A stretch of DNA of 35,666 nucleotides from an uncultured Erysipelotrichaceae bacterium (GCA_944325935.1 CALVCF010000055.1:1-35666), one strand, 5' to 3'. Shown: positions 22,801 to 31,433, counted from the first letter of the stretch. Notes: a model not told the origin generated them from the letters alone. Made by a program: numbers and translations.

Positions 22801-23382
22801 CTACCTCTCTATAATTGCGACAAGCTCACGATAATTATTCTCATTTTCATAATGATCTAATTCCCAGCGATCTATTTTAAAGCCCAGTTCTTCTATGTAA
22901 GATCTCAACTTTATTTCCTCAAAGCCGTAATATATAAACTCATTTTTAAACATCTCACCTTTAATGACGCCGTAGCTTTTGCCATGCGTAAATAGACATC
23001 GTCCTCCCTCATTCAACATCAAATAGATCTCTTGCAAAAGTTTTAGTTGATCCTGGTGTGGGAAGTGCCATAAAACATCATGCAGGATGATGGCATCATA
23101 CATTTCATTCGATTTTAATTTCAAAATATCGGCGACCTTAAAAGTTACATTATCAAGTTGGAGATTTTGGGCATAATTGATAAAATCGGCGCACTCATCG
23201 ATCGCCGAAACTTCAAACCCGCGCTTGCTTAAATAGCGATCGATCGGTTCGCCACTTCCACATCCAAGATCTAAGATATGGGCGCCGGGCTTTATGCATC
23301 TGCAAAAATCTTCGAGATAGGAATTGATATTTAATTTATGGTTATAATCAATCCACTCACGAAAGATCTTTTGGTAGCTCAT
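22801..23382 (-). CDS. Class I SAM-dependent methyltransferase
   Basis: A protein of about 193 aa with a Rossmann methyltransferase core: motif I ILDLGCGSGEPIDRYL, then an acidic residue at the end of strand 2 (SAIDECADF), FKVADILKL, and motif IV-like YDAIILHDVLWHFPH. It resembles small-molecule methyltransferases of the UbiE/Methyltransf_11/25 type; substrate unknown. The ATG at 23382 is used rather than a TTG at 23394; both lie within the end of the CNNM/CorC gene, which it overlaps by 26 nt. Confidence 0.85.
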   Translation of the reverse strand: MSYQKIFREWIDYNHKLNINSYLEDFCRCIKPGAHILDLGCGSGEPIDRYLSKRGFEVSAIDECADFINYAQNLQLDNVTFKVADILKLKSNEMYDAIILHDVLWHFPHQDQLKLLQEIYLMLNEGGRCLFTHGKSYGVIKGEMFKNEFIYYGFEEIKLRSYIEELGFKIDRWELDHYENENNYRELVAIIER

Positions 23383-24619
23383 CTTTGATCTCAACTTTGA
23401 TCACATTGACCTTTTTAGCATCGGCATCAGTTACTGTGACATGAAGATTCATAAAATCAAAAGCCATCCCGACCTTCGGCATACAATCTAAGTTATGGAT
23501 GACCCAGCCAGAAGTCGTGACAAAATCGTATTCTTCTTTGACGCTTAAATGAAAATATTGAAACATATCATCAATATCGCAATCGCCCTTGACAAGGTAG
23601 GTCTTATCGTCGATCTTCTTATAGTATTCCTCGATGACGTCGTGTTCATCATATATTTCGCCAACGAGTTCTTCCAAGATATCTTCCATTGTGATGATGC
23701 CTGCTGTACCACCAAACTCATCGATGACAATGGCCATGTGTGATTTATTCATCTGCAACTGTCTTAACAACAGGGAGACCTTGACTTGGGGCGAAGTATA
23801 GACGAGATTGCCCAAGACCTGTCTTAATGAAGTTTTTGTATTGTTGTAGAAAATGTAATAAAAATCTTTTTCGTGCAAGACCCCGATAATATTGTCGATA
23901 TTGCCTTCATAAATTGGAAGACGGGAATACCCGTTCTCGCGATACATTTTTTCGATCTCCTGATATGGCATGTTGATCTCGGCAGCCACTACATCGACAC
24001 GCGGCGTCAAGATCTCTTTCACCTCTAGATCGTTGAATTCGATCGCATTCGTCAATAAAGAAGCTTCATGTTCGTCCATGTCACCTTCATTATGGGCTTC
24101 TTCAACGATCGTAATAAACTCGTCGGAAGAATAGGAATCCGTATTTTCACCCTTGAAAAAGTGCGTGAAAAGATTAGTAATGCTGTTGAAAAACCAGTTT
24201 AACGGCCGAAAGATCGTCACTAGCAAAGAAATGACAGGTGCTACAGCCATAGCGTATTTTTCCGGAAAATACTTAGCGATCGATTTAGGCGATATCTCCC
24301 CAAAGATCAAAACAATGATCGTCATAATAATGGTTGAATAGGTTACGCCAAGCTCCTGTCCCAAAAGATTGACAAATAGGACAGTTGCCAAAGAGGAAGC
24401 ACTAATATTGACGATGTTATTGCCGATCAGAATAGTCGAGATAAGTTTTGCATAATTCTCCGAAAGCGCCAAAGCCCGTGCCGCCCTTTTGTTGCCATCA
24501 TTAGCCAAATTTTTAAGCTTGATCTTATTGAATGAAGAAAAAGCGGTCTCGGTCGCACTAAAAAAAGCCGACAGCGAAACAAGGATCACCAAAACAATTA
24601 TGATCACATTATTATCCAT
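23357..24619 (-). CDS. CNNM/CorC (HlyC)-family transporter, likely Mg2+ export
   Basis: A 420-aa membrane protein with an N-terminal CNNM (DUF21) domain of three to four membrane segments. It holds SAFFSATETAFSS, NNIVNISASSLAT and IFGEISPKSIAK, the residues that bind Mg2+ in CorB/CorC homologues. Two CBS domains follow (about 205-330, with TPRVDVVAAE and IDEFGGTAGIITMEDILEELVGEI), then a C-terminal CorC_HlyC domain. Bacterial members (YhdP/MpfA/CorC) are linked to Mg2+ efflux and tolerance. The ATG at 24619 has AAGGTG 7 nt upstream. A 20-codon ORF overlaps this start. Confidence 0.93.
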   Translation of the reverse strand: MDNNVIIIVLVILVSLSAFFSATETAFSSFNKIKLKNLANDGNKRAARALALSENYAKLISTILIGNNIVNISASSLATVLFVNLLGQELGVTYSTIIMTIIVLIFGEISPKSIAKYFPEKYAMAVAPVISLLVTIFRPLNWFFNSITNLFTHFFKGENTDSYSSDEFITIVEEAHNEGDMDEHEASLLTNAIEFNDLEVKEILTPRVDVVAAEINMPYQEIEKMYRENGYSRLPIYEGNIDNIIGVLHEKDFYYIFYNNTKTSLRQVLGNLVYTSPQVKVSLLLRQLQMNKSHMAIVIDEFGGTAGIITMEDILEELVGEIYDEHDVIEEYYKKIDDKTYLVKGDCDIDDMFQYFHLSVKEEYDFVTTSGWVIHNLDCMPKVGMAFDFMNLHVTVTDADAKKVNVIKVEIKDELPKDLS

Positions 24620-24674
24620 GATAGATCACCTTCTTTATCGTATTAAAGCTACACGAGTAAGGGTTATCATCCAT
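24612..24674 (-). CDS. 20-aa leader peptide ORF overlapping the CNNM/CorC gene start
   Basis: ATG 24674 has GGAGG 7 nt upstream, a stronger site than the main gene's. The ORF reads MDDNPYSCSF... and ends ...KKVIYHG with its TAA 5 nt inside the downstream gene, in a different frame. A ribosome finishing it would end on the CNNM start codon, which suits termination-reinitiation coupling. The N-terminus is acidic with a proline (Asp-Asp-Asn-Pro), like the corA leader (Asp-Pro). That both Mg2+-type transporter genes have such leaders is the reason to take it seriously; on its own it could be chance. Confidence 0.6.
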   Translation of the reverse strand: MDDNPYSCSFNTIKKVIYHG

Positions 24675-24703
24675 AAAAAATCCTCCAAATAAATACGTCA
24701 TGC

Positions 24704-24712
24704 ATTATAACA
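24704..24712 (-). promoter_or_regulatory. Extended -10 promoter of the CNNM/CorC leader
   Basis: TGTTATAAT: TATAAT at 24704-24709 with an upstream TG, 29 nt before the leader ORF start. It lies just after the ftsZ terminator, so no normal -35 is available. Confidence 0.6.
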
Positions 24713-24725
24713 TCATTTATAAAAT

Positions 24726-24749
24726 AAAAAAAGAGGCATAAATGCCTCG
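24726..24749 (-). terminator. Terminator of ftsA-ftsZ
   Basis: GAGGCAT/ATGCCTC hairpin with loop TT, followed on the minus strand by TTTTTTT; it begins 3 bp after the ftsZ stop. Confidence 0.93.
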
Positions 24750-24752
24750 ATA

Positions 24753-25838
24753 TTAGCGTGATTTGAAGAAAGATGGGATCTCGTTATTGTCGTCAACCTC
24801 GTTGATGATCACTTCACTTCCATAATCATCAGATCTTGAAGATAGCGAATTATCACTGACCTGCGATAAAACCGGCTGGACGCGACGGGTCTTTGGTAGA
24901 TCAAATCCTGTCGCAATAACAGTCACGATAATGTTTTCACCAATGGCCTCATTGATCGCCACACCATAAATGATGTTGAGGTCAGAACCAGCTGCTTCAC
25001 GGATATAATCGACAGCGATCGCGGAATCGGCGATTGTGATCGCAGGACCGCCCGTAATATTGACGATAGCGTTTTTAGCTCCGGAGATCTGAGCTTCAAG
25101 AAGCGGTGAATGAATGGCTTTTTGGGCAGCTTCTTTAGCTTTGTTCTCACCCTGAGCCATACCGATACCGATCAGGGCACTGCCTTGACCCTCCATTACT
25201 GTCCTAATGTCCGCAAAATCGAGATTAATGAAAGCCGGAACAGCAATAAGATCAGTGATCGTCTGCACACCCTGTCTTAGAATATTATCAGCTTCACGGA
25301 AAGAGTCTTGGAACGAGATCTTACCAGTGACTTGTAATAACTGATTATTAGAAACAATGATCAGAGAGTCGATATATTCTTTCAACTGCTCAAGACCGAT
25401 ATTGGCCTGGTCAGTCCTTTTGCGGCCCTCAAAATCAAAAGGCTTAGTGACAATGCCAACTGTTAGAGCACCAGCCTCTTTGGCAACTTTGGCAAAGATC
25501 GGCGCAGCACCTGTACCAGTACCGCCACCCATGCCGGCCGCAATAAAGACCATATCAGCACCAGCGATCGCCTTTTTAATCTCCTCTTGAGATTCTTCGG
25601 CAGCCTTGCGGCCAACTTCAGGATTAGAACCCGCGCCCAAACCCTTAGTGGTCTCACGCCCTAAGATGATCTTGTTTTTGCAGGCTGAAAGATTCAAGCT
25701 TTGCACATCAGTGTTGCAGACATAAAATTCTACGCCCCTGACATTTTCGTCAACCATTCGATTGACGGCATTGCATCCAGCCCCGCCAATTCCGAAGACT
25801 TTTATTTTAGCGATTTGATCGTACTTAAGTTCACTCAT
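24753..25838 (-). CDS. ftsZ: Cell division GTPase FtsZ
   Basis: A tubulin-like GTPase that polymerises into the division ring. The 361 aa have FGIGGAGCNAVNRM, the tubulin signature GGGTGTG (104-110), the T7-loop region (NLDFADIRTVM) and a C-terminal tail ending DDNNEIPSFFKSR, the conserved peptide that binds FtsA or SepF. GGAGGAATAAGAC precedes the ATG. The gene overlaps ftsA by 8 nt and closes the pair with a strong terminator. Nothing unusual except a short C-terminal linker. Confidence 0.97.
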   Translation of the reverse strand: MSELKYDQIAKIKVFGIGGAGCNAVNRMVDENVRGVEFYVCNTDVQSLNLSACKNKIILGRETTKGLGAGSNPEVGRKAAEESQEEIKKAIAGADMVFIAAGMGGGTGTGAAPIFAKVAKEAGALTVGIVTKPFDFEGRKRTDQANIGLEQLKEYIDSLIIVSNNQLLQVTGKISFQDSFREADNILRQGVQTITDLIAVPAFINLDFADIRTVMEGQGSALIGIGMAQGENKAKEAAQKAIHSPLLEAQISGAKNAIVNITGGPAITIADSAIAVDYIREAAGSDLNIIYGVAINEAIGENIIVTVIATGFDLPKTRRVQPVLSQVSDNSLSSRSDDYGSEVIINEVDDNNEIPSFFKSR

Positions 25839-27105
25839 GTCTTATTCCTCCCTTTTTTGGATCAAATAAATTTCTTATCCTTGTCGTCAGCGTCTCCCCT
25901 TCGTGGTCTTGACTCTTGCGTTGCAAAATATCATTTAGTTCTAAAAGATTGATGCTGGAGTCAAAATCGCCGGTGATCATTAAATGATCGCGATAACCAT
26001 AAACTGCACCCAGAAGTGCTGTATAGGAGCTGCTCCTGACCCCGATCGTCTCAGGGAAATAGGCCTTTGTCTCAACCTTAGAAACTTCTTCGATCGCTGT
26101 TACAAGAGCCTTTAGCTTAGCGCCCTCCCCTGTGATGACAAGATCGGTCTTGGCCGTTTTAAAAATCTCTTGACAGGCATCTTTGATTTTAGCAGCAAGT
26201 TCATAGATGCTGTCTTTGACAAGAAGGCTCAAATCAGCCTGAGTTATGTATTTAGAATCGCCTTTAGAATTGCGCCAGGCAAAGATCGCTGAATGTGAAT
26301 TATCGTTAGCTAAGAAGTTCGTATTATATTTAACTAAGCGATCATTTACGCCAAAAGGCAAATGATACCGGTTTTCAAGGGTGTCGATGATTTTACCAAG
26401 CCCCTCGTATAGGATATCGCAAGTCAATAATTTGCCTTTTGAAACAAGCGCTAAGGAACAAGTGTCATAATCGATCTTAACTAAGACGATGTTTTGGTTG
26501 ACTGTCTGTTCAAATAGTGCAGCTTCTTTACAGATCGCATACATATCTAACATAATATCCAAGATCTCGAGCCCGCTTTCTTCGACGATCGAAACATAGT
26601 CATAAGCTAAACTCTTATCAGCACACAACAAGTCGATATCGACAATCAGGCTATCGGCACGTTCATTTTCGGGCAAACGGCGATAAGAGATACCGTTGCA
26701 GGTATACTTGATGCAGACGGCATTGATGATCAAAAGATTATGATCGATCGCGGTATGCAAGGCATTATGCAAAGCTCTTTCGATATCGCTTTTTTTAACG
26801 CTGCCATCTTTAGGATGGACACTGACTTTTAAGGGATAACGTTTAAAGTTGACACTAGGAATCAAGAGAATGACTTTCTTTAATTTAGCGCCAATTTTTT
26901 CATCACAATTAGCGACCATCTCTTTGATCGTAGTCACTAAAGTTTCTTTATCAAGGATATTAAAATCCTCTAGAGCTTTGATTTCCTTATGTTCAACTCT
27001 GATAATATTAAATCGCGTATTAAAATATTCTCCAACTATCAATCTGACATAGCGATCACTGATCTCTAAGGCAGCATAGATCTCTTTTTTTGAATTCTCT
27101 TTCAT
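25831..27105 (-). CDS. ftsA: Cell division protein FtsA, divergent
   Basis: An actin-like protein that tethers FtsZ to the membrane. Of 424 aa, the N-terminus (IYAALEISDRYVRLIVGEY) is the phosphate-1 strand region, VILLIPSVNFKRYP marks the SHS2/1C domain, SLIVDIDLLCADKSLAY is the phosphate-2 region, and LVITGEGAKLKAL the adenosine motif. The C-terminus TTRIRNLFDPKKGG looks like the amphipathic membrane helix. Several nucleotide-site residues differ from the usual DLGTS..., so it is a divergent member, supported by its place directly before ftsZ. No FtsQ/DivIB precedes it. The start codon lies 8 nt after a TATCAT element, so the mRNA may be leaderless. Confidence 0.9.
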   Translation of the reverse strand: MKENSKKEIYAALEISDRYVRLIVGEYFNTRFNIIRVEHKEIKALEDFNILDKETLVTTIKEMVANCDEKIGAKLKKVILLIPSVNFKRYPLKVSVHPKDGSVKKSDIERALHNALHTAIDHNLLIINAVCIKYTCNGISYRRLPENERADSLIVDIDLLCADKSLAYDYVSIVEESGLEILDIMLDMYAICKEAALFEQTVNQNIVLVKIDYDTCSLALVSKGKLLTCDILYEGLGKIIDTLENRYHLPFGVNDRLVKYNTNFLANDNSHSAIFAWRNSKGDSKYITQADLSLLVKDSIYELAAKIKDACQEIFKTAKTDLVITGEGAKLKALVTAIEEVSKVETKAYFPETIGVRSSSYTALLGAVYGYRDHLMITGDFDSSINLLELNDILQRKSQDHEGETLTTRIRNLFDPKKGGIRHE

Positions 27106-27113
27106 ACCTTTTT

Positions 27114-27122
27114 ATGATACCA
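27114..27122 (-). promoter_or_regulatory. ftsA: Extended -10 promoter directly before ftsA
   Basis: TGGTATCAT: extended -10 with TATCAT at 27114-27119, ending 8 nt before the ftsA ATG. The only ribosome-site-like bases (AAGG) lie 1 nt from the ATG. Confidence 0.5.
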
Positions 27123-27154
27123 CAAACTTTAATATATTTATGATAATTTCGCGC

Positions 27155-27183
27155 TTGCGTCGATATTTTTTTTATGGTACATT
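27155..27183 (+). promoter_or_regulatory. rpmB: Promoter of rpmB
   Basis: TTGCGT (27155-27160), 17-nt spacer ending in TGG, TACATT (27178-27183). It is divergent from the ftsA promoter in the same 118-bp gap. Confidence 0.55.
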
Positions 27184-27223
27184 ATATAAGCACTAAACGC
27201 AAAAGAAAGGAGGTTTTTAAAAA

Positions 27224-27418
27224 ATGTCTCGAGTTTGTGAAATTACTGGTAAGAAAGCTTTATCGGGTAATCGACGCTCCCACTCCTTACGTGCGACTCG
27301 TCGTAAGTGGAATGTCAACCTCCAAAAAGTTACGGTCATGGTCGATGGTAAGCCCGTTAAGATGCGTATATCAGCGCGCGCTCTTAAGACTTTAAAGGCC
27401 CAAGCCAATAAAGCTTAG
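27224..27418 (+). CDS. rpmB: 50S ribosomal protein L28
   Basis: A 64-aa basic protein, [20 protein letters not shown] followed by [13 protein letters not shown], typical of L28, ending [18 protein letters not shown] lies about 10 nt before the ATG. It is a single-gene unit with its own promoter and terminator, opposite the rpe end of the priA operon, an arrangement common in Bacillota. Confidence 0.97.
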   Translation: MSRVCEITGKKALSGNRRSHSLRATRRKWNVNLQKVTVMVDGKPVKMRISARALKTLKAQANKA

Positions 27419-27424
27419 TAAAAT

Positions 27425-27447
27425 GACGCAACAGCGTCTTTTTATTT
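27425..27447 (+). terminator. Terminator of rpmB, shared with rpe from the other side
   Basis: GACGC-AACA-GCGTC followed by TTTTTATTTT on the plus strand. The rpe gene converges and its stop codon lies inside the T-run; on the minus strand the hairpin is followed only by ATTTTA. Confidence 0.85.
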
Positions 27448-28083
27448 TAGCCTTGCGATGTTTTCTTTGATATCGCCTTTCATAATATAGGAACCCGACA
27501 CTAAAACTTCGGCTCCTTTTTCTTTTAAACTTGGCGCATTTTGATCATTGACCCCGCCATCTACTTCAATTAAGTAATTCAAGTTATGTGCTTTTTTATA
27601 GGTAGACAAGAAAGCGACCTTGTCCAAAGCTTCAGGCATGAATTTTTGCCCGCCAAAACCAGGTTCAACACTCATGACCAAAACTAAATCAAGCTCGTTT
27701 AAAAACGCCAGAATGTCCTTTGGTTGGGTCTTAGGCTTAATACTGAGCCCAGCTTTAAGACCTAAAGCTTTGATTTTTTTGATCAGACTTAAAATATCAT
27801 CATCGCTTTCATAAGCCTCGTAGTGAAAAGTGATCAGATCTGCCCCTGCCTTCATAAAAGCGTCGATATATAAATGTGGTTCATATATCATGAGATGGAC
27901 ATCTTTATAAAGCGCAGATTGTTTGCTTACATCCTGTAAGACCTGCGGACCAAAACTGATATTGGGCACGAAATGACCATCCATTACATCGAAATGGAGC
28001 CAGTCGACTTGATCTTCCACCTCTTCTAACTGTTTACTAAGATAGAGAAAATCAAAAGCCAAAAGCGAAACGGCAACTTGCAT
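27442..28083 (-). CDS. rpe: Ribulose-phosphate 3-epimerase
   Basis: Interconverts ribulose 5-phosphate and xylulose 5-phosphate in the pentose phosphate pathway. A 213-aa TIM barrel with SLLAFDFLYL, LHFDVMDGHFVPNISFGP (metal His and Asp), DVHLMI, MSVEPGFGGQKF and EVDGGVN, all in place. It lies 12 bp after rsgA and is the last gene of the priA-rsmB-rlmN-stp-pknB-rsgA-rpe run, the standard order in Bacillota. Confidence 0.96.
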   Translation of the reverse strand: MQVAVSLLAFDFLYLSKQLEEVEDQVDWLHFDVMDGHFVPNISFGPQVLQDVSKQSALYKDVHLMIYEPHLYIDAFMKAGADLITFHYEAYESDDDILSLIKKIKALGLKAGLSIKPKTQPKDILAFLNELDLVLVMSVEPGFGGQKFMPEALDKVAFLSTYKKAHNLNYLIEVDGGVNDQNAPSLKEKGAEVLVSGSYIMKGDIKENIARLK

Positions 28084-28095
28084 ATAAAAAACCTC

Positions 28096-28980
28096 CTACT
28101 TAAGACGGCGATGGCGATCGCCGCGGTAATTATTAGTCTTGATAAATTCAACGATCCGCAGATAAGTCTCATAAAAGGTACGCGGGATCTCCCCTTTATC
28201 GACTGCTTCTCTTATTGCGCAACAGGGCTCAGCTTCATGGCTGCAATCAAGGAAACGGCATTGATTTTGATATGCATGAAAAGCTTTGATATTCTTTTTA
28301 AAAAGATCCAGATCGATTCCTTCAAGATCAATGCTAGAAAAACCTGGGCTATCATCGATATAAGCATCTCGATAACGATATAGACAATTGGTGCGTGTTG
28401 TATGCTTACCACGATTGAGGACAAAAGATATCTGATCTGTTTTAAGATCGAGATCAGGTCTTAGACGATTGATAAAGGAAGACTTGCCGACCCCGCTTTG
28501 GCCGCACAAGACAACGATCTTTTTATTTAAGTATTTAATAAGTTCATTGCTAAGTTCTTCATTATAACCGCTGAAAAAAACTTTATAACCCATCTTTGCA
28601 TAGTAATCATGGATCTTGTCCTTGGCATTTTGATCGATAAGATCAGCTTTAGTCGCCAAGATCAAGGCCTCGATCCCAAAATAATCGACCTGCATGATCA
28701 AGCGGTTGACAAGTTCATAAGAAAAATCAGGTTCGCGGCAAGACATAAGCACCAAAGCCAAATCGACGTTGGCTACTTTCGGTCTGATCAAAATATTCTT
28801 GCGCTCATAAAGACTAGTAATGAGATAGTGCTCAGCTATTTTTTCACATTCCACATAATCGCCAACTACAAGTTCGCGCCGGCCTCTTAATTTACTGGCG
28901 ACCTTAGCATAAAGGCGCTCGCCCTTTTCGTTTTCTAGTAGAAAACGATCGGCAATGATGCTAATTAGAAGGCACTTCAT
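28096..28980 (-). CDS. rsgA: Ribosome small-subunit-dependent GTPase A
   Basis: A late 30S maturation factor. From ATG 28980 it has 294 aa: an N-terminal OB fold (residues about 1-60, GERLYAKVASKLRG), then a circularly permuted GTPase domain with G4 ATKADLID before G1 CGQSGVGKSS and G3 DDSPGFSS, and a C-terminal zinc knuckle (CRFLDCSHEAEPCCA). The longer upstream frame is rejected because it reads into pknB in another frame; the family starts at the OB fold. It overlaps pknB by 20 nt. Confidence 0.95.
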   Translation of the reverse strand: MKCLLISIIADRFLLENEKGERLYAKVASKLRGRRELVVGDYVECEKIAEHYLITSLYERKNILIRPKVANVDLALVLMSCREPDFSYELVNRLIMQVDYFGIEALILATKADLIDQNAKDKIHDYYAKMGYKVFFSGYNEELSNELIKYLNKKIVVLCGQSGVGKSSFINRLRPDLDLKTDQISFVLNRGKHTTRTNCLYRYRDAYIDDSPGFSSIDLEGIDLDLFKKNIKAFHAYQNQCRFLDCSHEAEPCCAIREAVDKGEIPRTFYETYLRIVEFIKTNNYRGDRHRRLK

Positions 28981-30697
28981 TATTGGGTCCTTCTTGTGAT
29001 CCCTCAGCTGCCAGTTCATTCTTGCAAGCTGTGATTTGGGCTTCCGAAATATAGTAAAGGGTGATCTCACCTGATCCCTTTTGAAAGGAAGTCCCTGTTT
29101 TAGGATCGGTATCAAAGACTATCGGTTCATTTAAAGAAGCGACATATGAAGTGGAAAGATCATAGGCGGCTAGATCGATCTCTTCAAGTTTATAATCAAT
29201 TTCCAACTCTTTTAAAGTCGCTTCCGCAAAACTAAGCGATGCATCTAAAAGAGAATTCGGAATGATAATTGAAACATATTCACTATAGATCAGTCTCAGC
29301 GTGATATTGGCATTGGGGTCGAATTTCTCATCTGGCGCAATACCCTCTTGAGACAAGATCGTCCCTGATGTTTCATCAGAACTTTGAGCTTCTAAAATGA
29401 TCGTTAAATTGGGATATTTGGCTTTTAACTCTTCGCGAACCGTCTCCACATTCAAACCCCTAAGGTCCTCCATTATGGCATACTTGCCTGAAGAGACGAC
29501 CGCACTGATCCGGGTTCCCTTTTCAACGCTTGTACCGATTTCTGGGTCAAGCCTAATCACTAGTCCCGCTTCGACATCATCGGTCAATTCTCTTTTGATC
29601 GATGCACGGTCTAAGATAAGTCCGTTTTCACTTAGGATATCCGAAGCTTCAAGAATGCTCTTGTTTAAGACATCTGGGACAGTCACATACGTTGTAGGAG
29701 CCAATGTTCCATTTAAATAGAGTAGAACAACTAAGGAAATAACTAAGACAAGGGCAATCAAAACCGAAGAGATGATAATAAGCGGTTTTTTGGACTTCTT
29801 TTTATTGTTGTCGTCCTTGGTCTTTTTTTGGTAGAGATCTTCGCTATAGTTAAAAACGACCGGCAAATCATTTACATGATCGTCATTTAAACAGACATTG
29901 AGATCTTTAAGCATTTCGGCGACATTAGAATAACGATTAAATCGATTTTTAGCCGTTGCTTTAGCTAAGATATTAACAAGCGCTTGCGGAATGCGCTTAT
30001 CAAAATGGCGCACATCGGGCAAGGGCTTACGACAGGCCTCTAAAACCACATTGACGGCATTATCGCCTTTAAAGGGCACATCGCCGGTTAAAAGTTCATA
30101 AAAGACAATGCCCAGGGAATATATATCGCTTTGCATATTTGCAACTTCACCTTTGGCATGTTCAGGGGCCATGTAATGGACCGAGCCGACGATTGCATCT
30201 TCAGAGGTTATATCCTTGACATTATTTGCTAACGCAATCCCAAAATCCACAACTTTTGCTGTTCCATCGTCTTTGACTAAGATATTTTGGGATTTAATGT
30301 CGCGGTGGATGATACCGTTGCGATGGGCTTCCATGATCGCGCTGCATAATTGCTTCATGATGAAAACGGCTTCTGGATAATAAAGAGCCCCTCTTTTTTT
30401 GATCAAGGCTTTCAAAGTCTGCCCTTTGATATATTCCATGACGATAAAGTGTTTATCGCCATCATCGCCTACATCATAGATATCGACGATGTTGGGGTGT
30501 GAAAGACAGGTCGAGGCATTAGCTTCACGACGAAAGCGTTCCAAGGAGACAGGATCATTTGAAAGTTCTTCTTTTAATATCTTGATCGCTACTTCTCTTT
30601 TTAAGATGGTATCAAAGGCACAATAGACATCTGCCATGCCTCCCTTGCCAATATGCTTAAGGATCATGTAACGCGAGGCAATCAGGTTATTTTCCAT
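28961..30697 (-). CDS. pknB: PASTA-domain Ser/Thr protein kinase (PrkC/StkP type)
   Basis: A membrane kinase that senses cell-wall fragments or lipid II and controls wall growth and division. Of 578 aa, the kinase domain spans about 10-270, with GKGGMADVY loop, catalytic Lys39, HRD (131-133), DFG (151-153) and APE (178-180). A lysine-rich juxtamembrane stretch and one membrane helix (304-328) lead to three extracellular PASTA repeats (about 338-403, 407-472 and 475-551) and a polar tail. It overlaps the PP2C phosphatase gene by 11 nt and rsgA by 20 nt; the kinase-phosphatase pair is the usual arrangement. Confidence 0.96.
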   Translation of the reverse strand: MENNLIASRYMILKHIGKGGMADVYCAFDTILKREVAIKILKEELSNDPVSLERFRREANASTCLSHPNIVDIYDVGDDGDKHFIVMEYIKGQTLKALIKKRGALYYPEAVFIMKQLCSAIMEAHRNGIIHRDIKSQNILVKDDGTAKVVDFGIALANNVKDITSEDAIVGSVHYMAPEHAKGEVANMQSDIYSLGIVFYELLTGDVPFKGDNAVNVVLEACRKPLPDVRHFDKRIPQALVNILAKATAKNRFNRYSNVAEMLKDLNVCLNDDHVNDLPVVFNYSEDLYQKKTKDDNNKKKSKKPLIIISSVLIALVLVISLVVLLYLNGTLAPTTYVTVPDVLNKSILEASDILSENGLILDRASIKRELTDDVEAGLVIRLDPEIGTSVEKGTRISAVVSSGKYAIMEDLRGLNVETVREELKAKYPNLTIILEAQSSDETSGTILSQEGIAPDEKFDPNANITLRLIYSEYVSIIIPNSLLDASLSFAEATLKELEIDYKLEEIDLAAYDLSTSYVASLNEPIVFDTDPKTGTSFQKGSGEITLYYISEAQITACKNELAAEGSQEGPNNEVPSN

Positions 30698-31430
30698 CTT
30701 GGCCTCCTTTATCGATCAAAACAACTGTTATATTATCAAAGCCACCAGCTTTTAAAGCTAGTTCGACTAATTCCTTGCATTTGGAGGAAAGATCTTCTTG
30801 TTTAAGGAGGACCTTTTCGATCATTTTATGGTCGACATAACCATGCAAGCCATCAGATGATAGTAAATAGAGATCGTATTCATCTTTAAGTTCATAAAGA
30901 TCGGCGTAACCGTCATCATATACTCCTAAAAACCGCGTCAAATAATGTTTTTTGGGATGGATCTTAGCTTCAAAAGGCGTGATCATATGTCTTTGGATCA
31001 ACTCATTGACATAGGTGTGATCGCTTGTCAGCAGGGTCAGTTTTTGATCTTTGAGACCATAGACCCGCGAATCGCCCGCATTGATGACAAGATCGCCATG
31101 CTTGCTGAAGCAGACCCCTGTAATTGTTGTGCCCATTCCTTCGTAATCCGTGTTTTGATAAGACAGCTCATACAAAAGATGTGAAGCTTGGCGTATATGA
31201 TATTCCAAAAAGGACTTCAGCTGGGCGAGGTCACTAAAGCCATCGTTTGAAGCAAACAGCTTTTGAAAATAGTGAGTCACCTCAAATGAAGCAATCTCAC
31301 CTGCCTTATTCCCGCCGATTCCATCACAAACCAAAGCTAAAAAATCTTGGTCCTTGTTGGAAACTACTAAATAATTATCCTGATTTTTCTCACGCAATTT
31401 GCCTTTGTCACTTAAACAATAATATTCCAT
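30687..31430 (-). CDS. stp: PP2C-type Ser/Thr protein phosphatase
   Basis: A 247-aa metal-dependent phosphatase that opposes the neighbouring PASTA kinase. Motifs are SDKGKLREKNQDNY at the N-terminus, LVCDGIGGNKAGEIAS (metal Asp), VINAGDSRVYGL, LLSSDGLHGYVD and the final GGFDNITVVLI. It overlaps the kinase start and begins 3 bp after rlmN, so rlmN, phosphatase and kinase are transcribed together. Length is normal. Confidence 0.96.
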   Translation of the reverse strand: MEYYCLSDKGKLREKNQDNYLVVSNKDQDFLALVCDGIGGNKAGEIASFEVTHYFQKLFASNDGFSDLAQLKSFLEYHIRQASHLLYELSYQNTDYEGMGTTITGVCFSKHGDLVINAGDSRVYGLKDQKLTLLTSDHTYVNELIQRHMITPFEAKIHPKKHYLTRFLGVYDDGYADLYELKDEYDLYLLSSDGLHGYVDHKMIEKVLLKQEDLSSKCKELVELALKAGGFDNITVVLIDKGGQDGK

Positions 31431-31433
31431 AAG

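Noticed and set aside
28981-29115. N-terminal extension of rsgA to 29115
   Set aside because: The added residues are pknB coding sequence read in another frame; RsgA begins with the OB fold at 28980.
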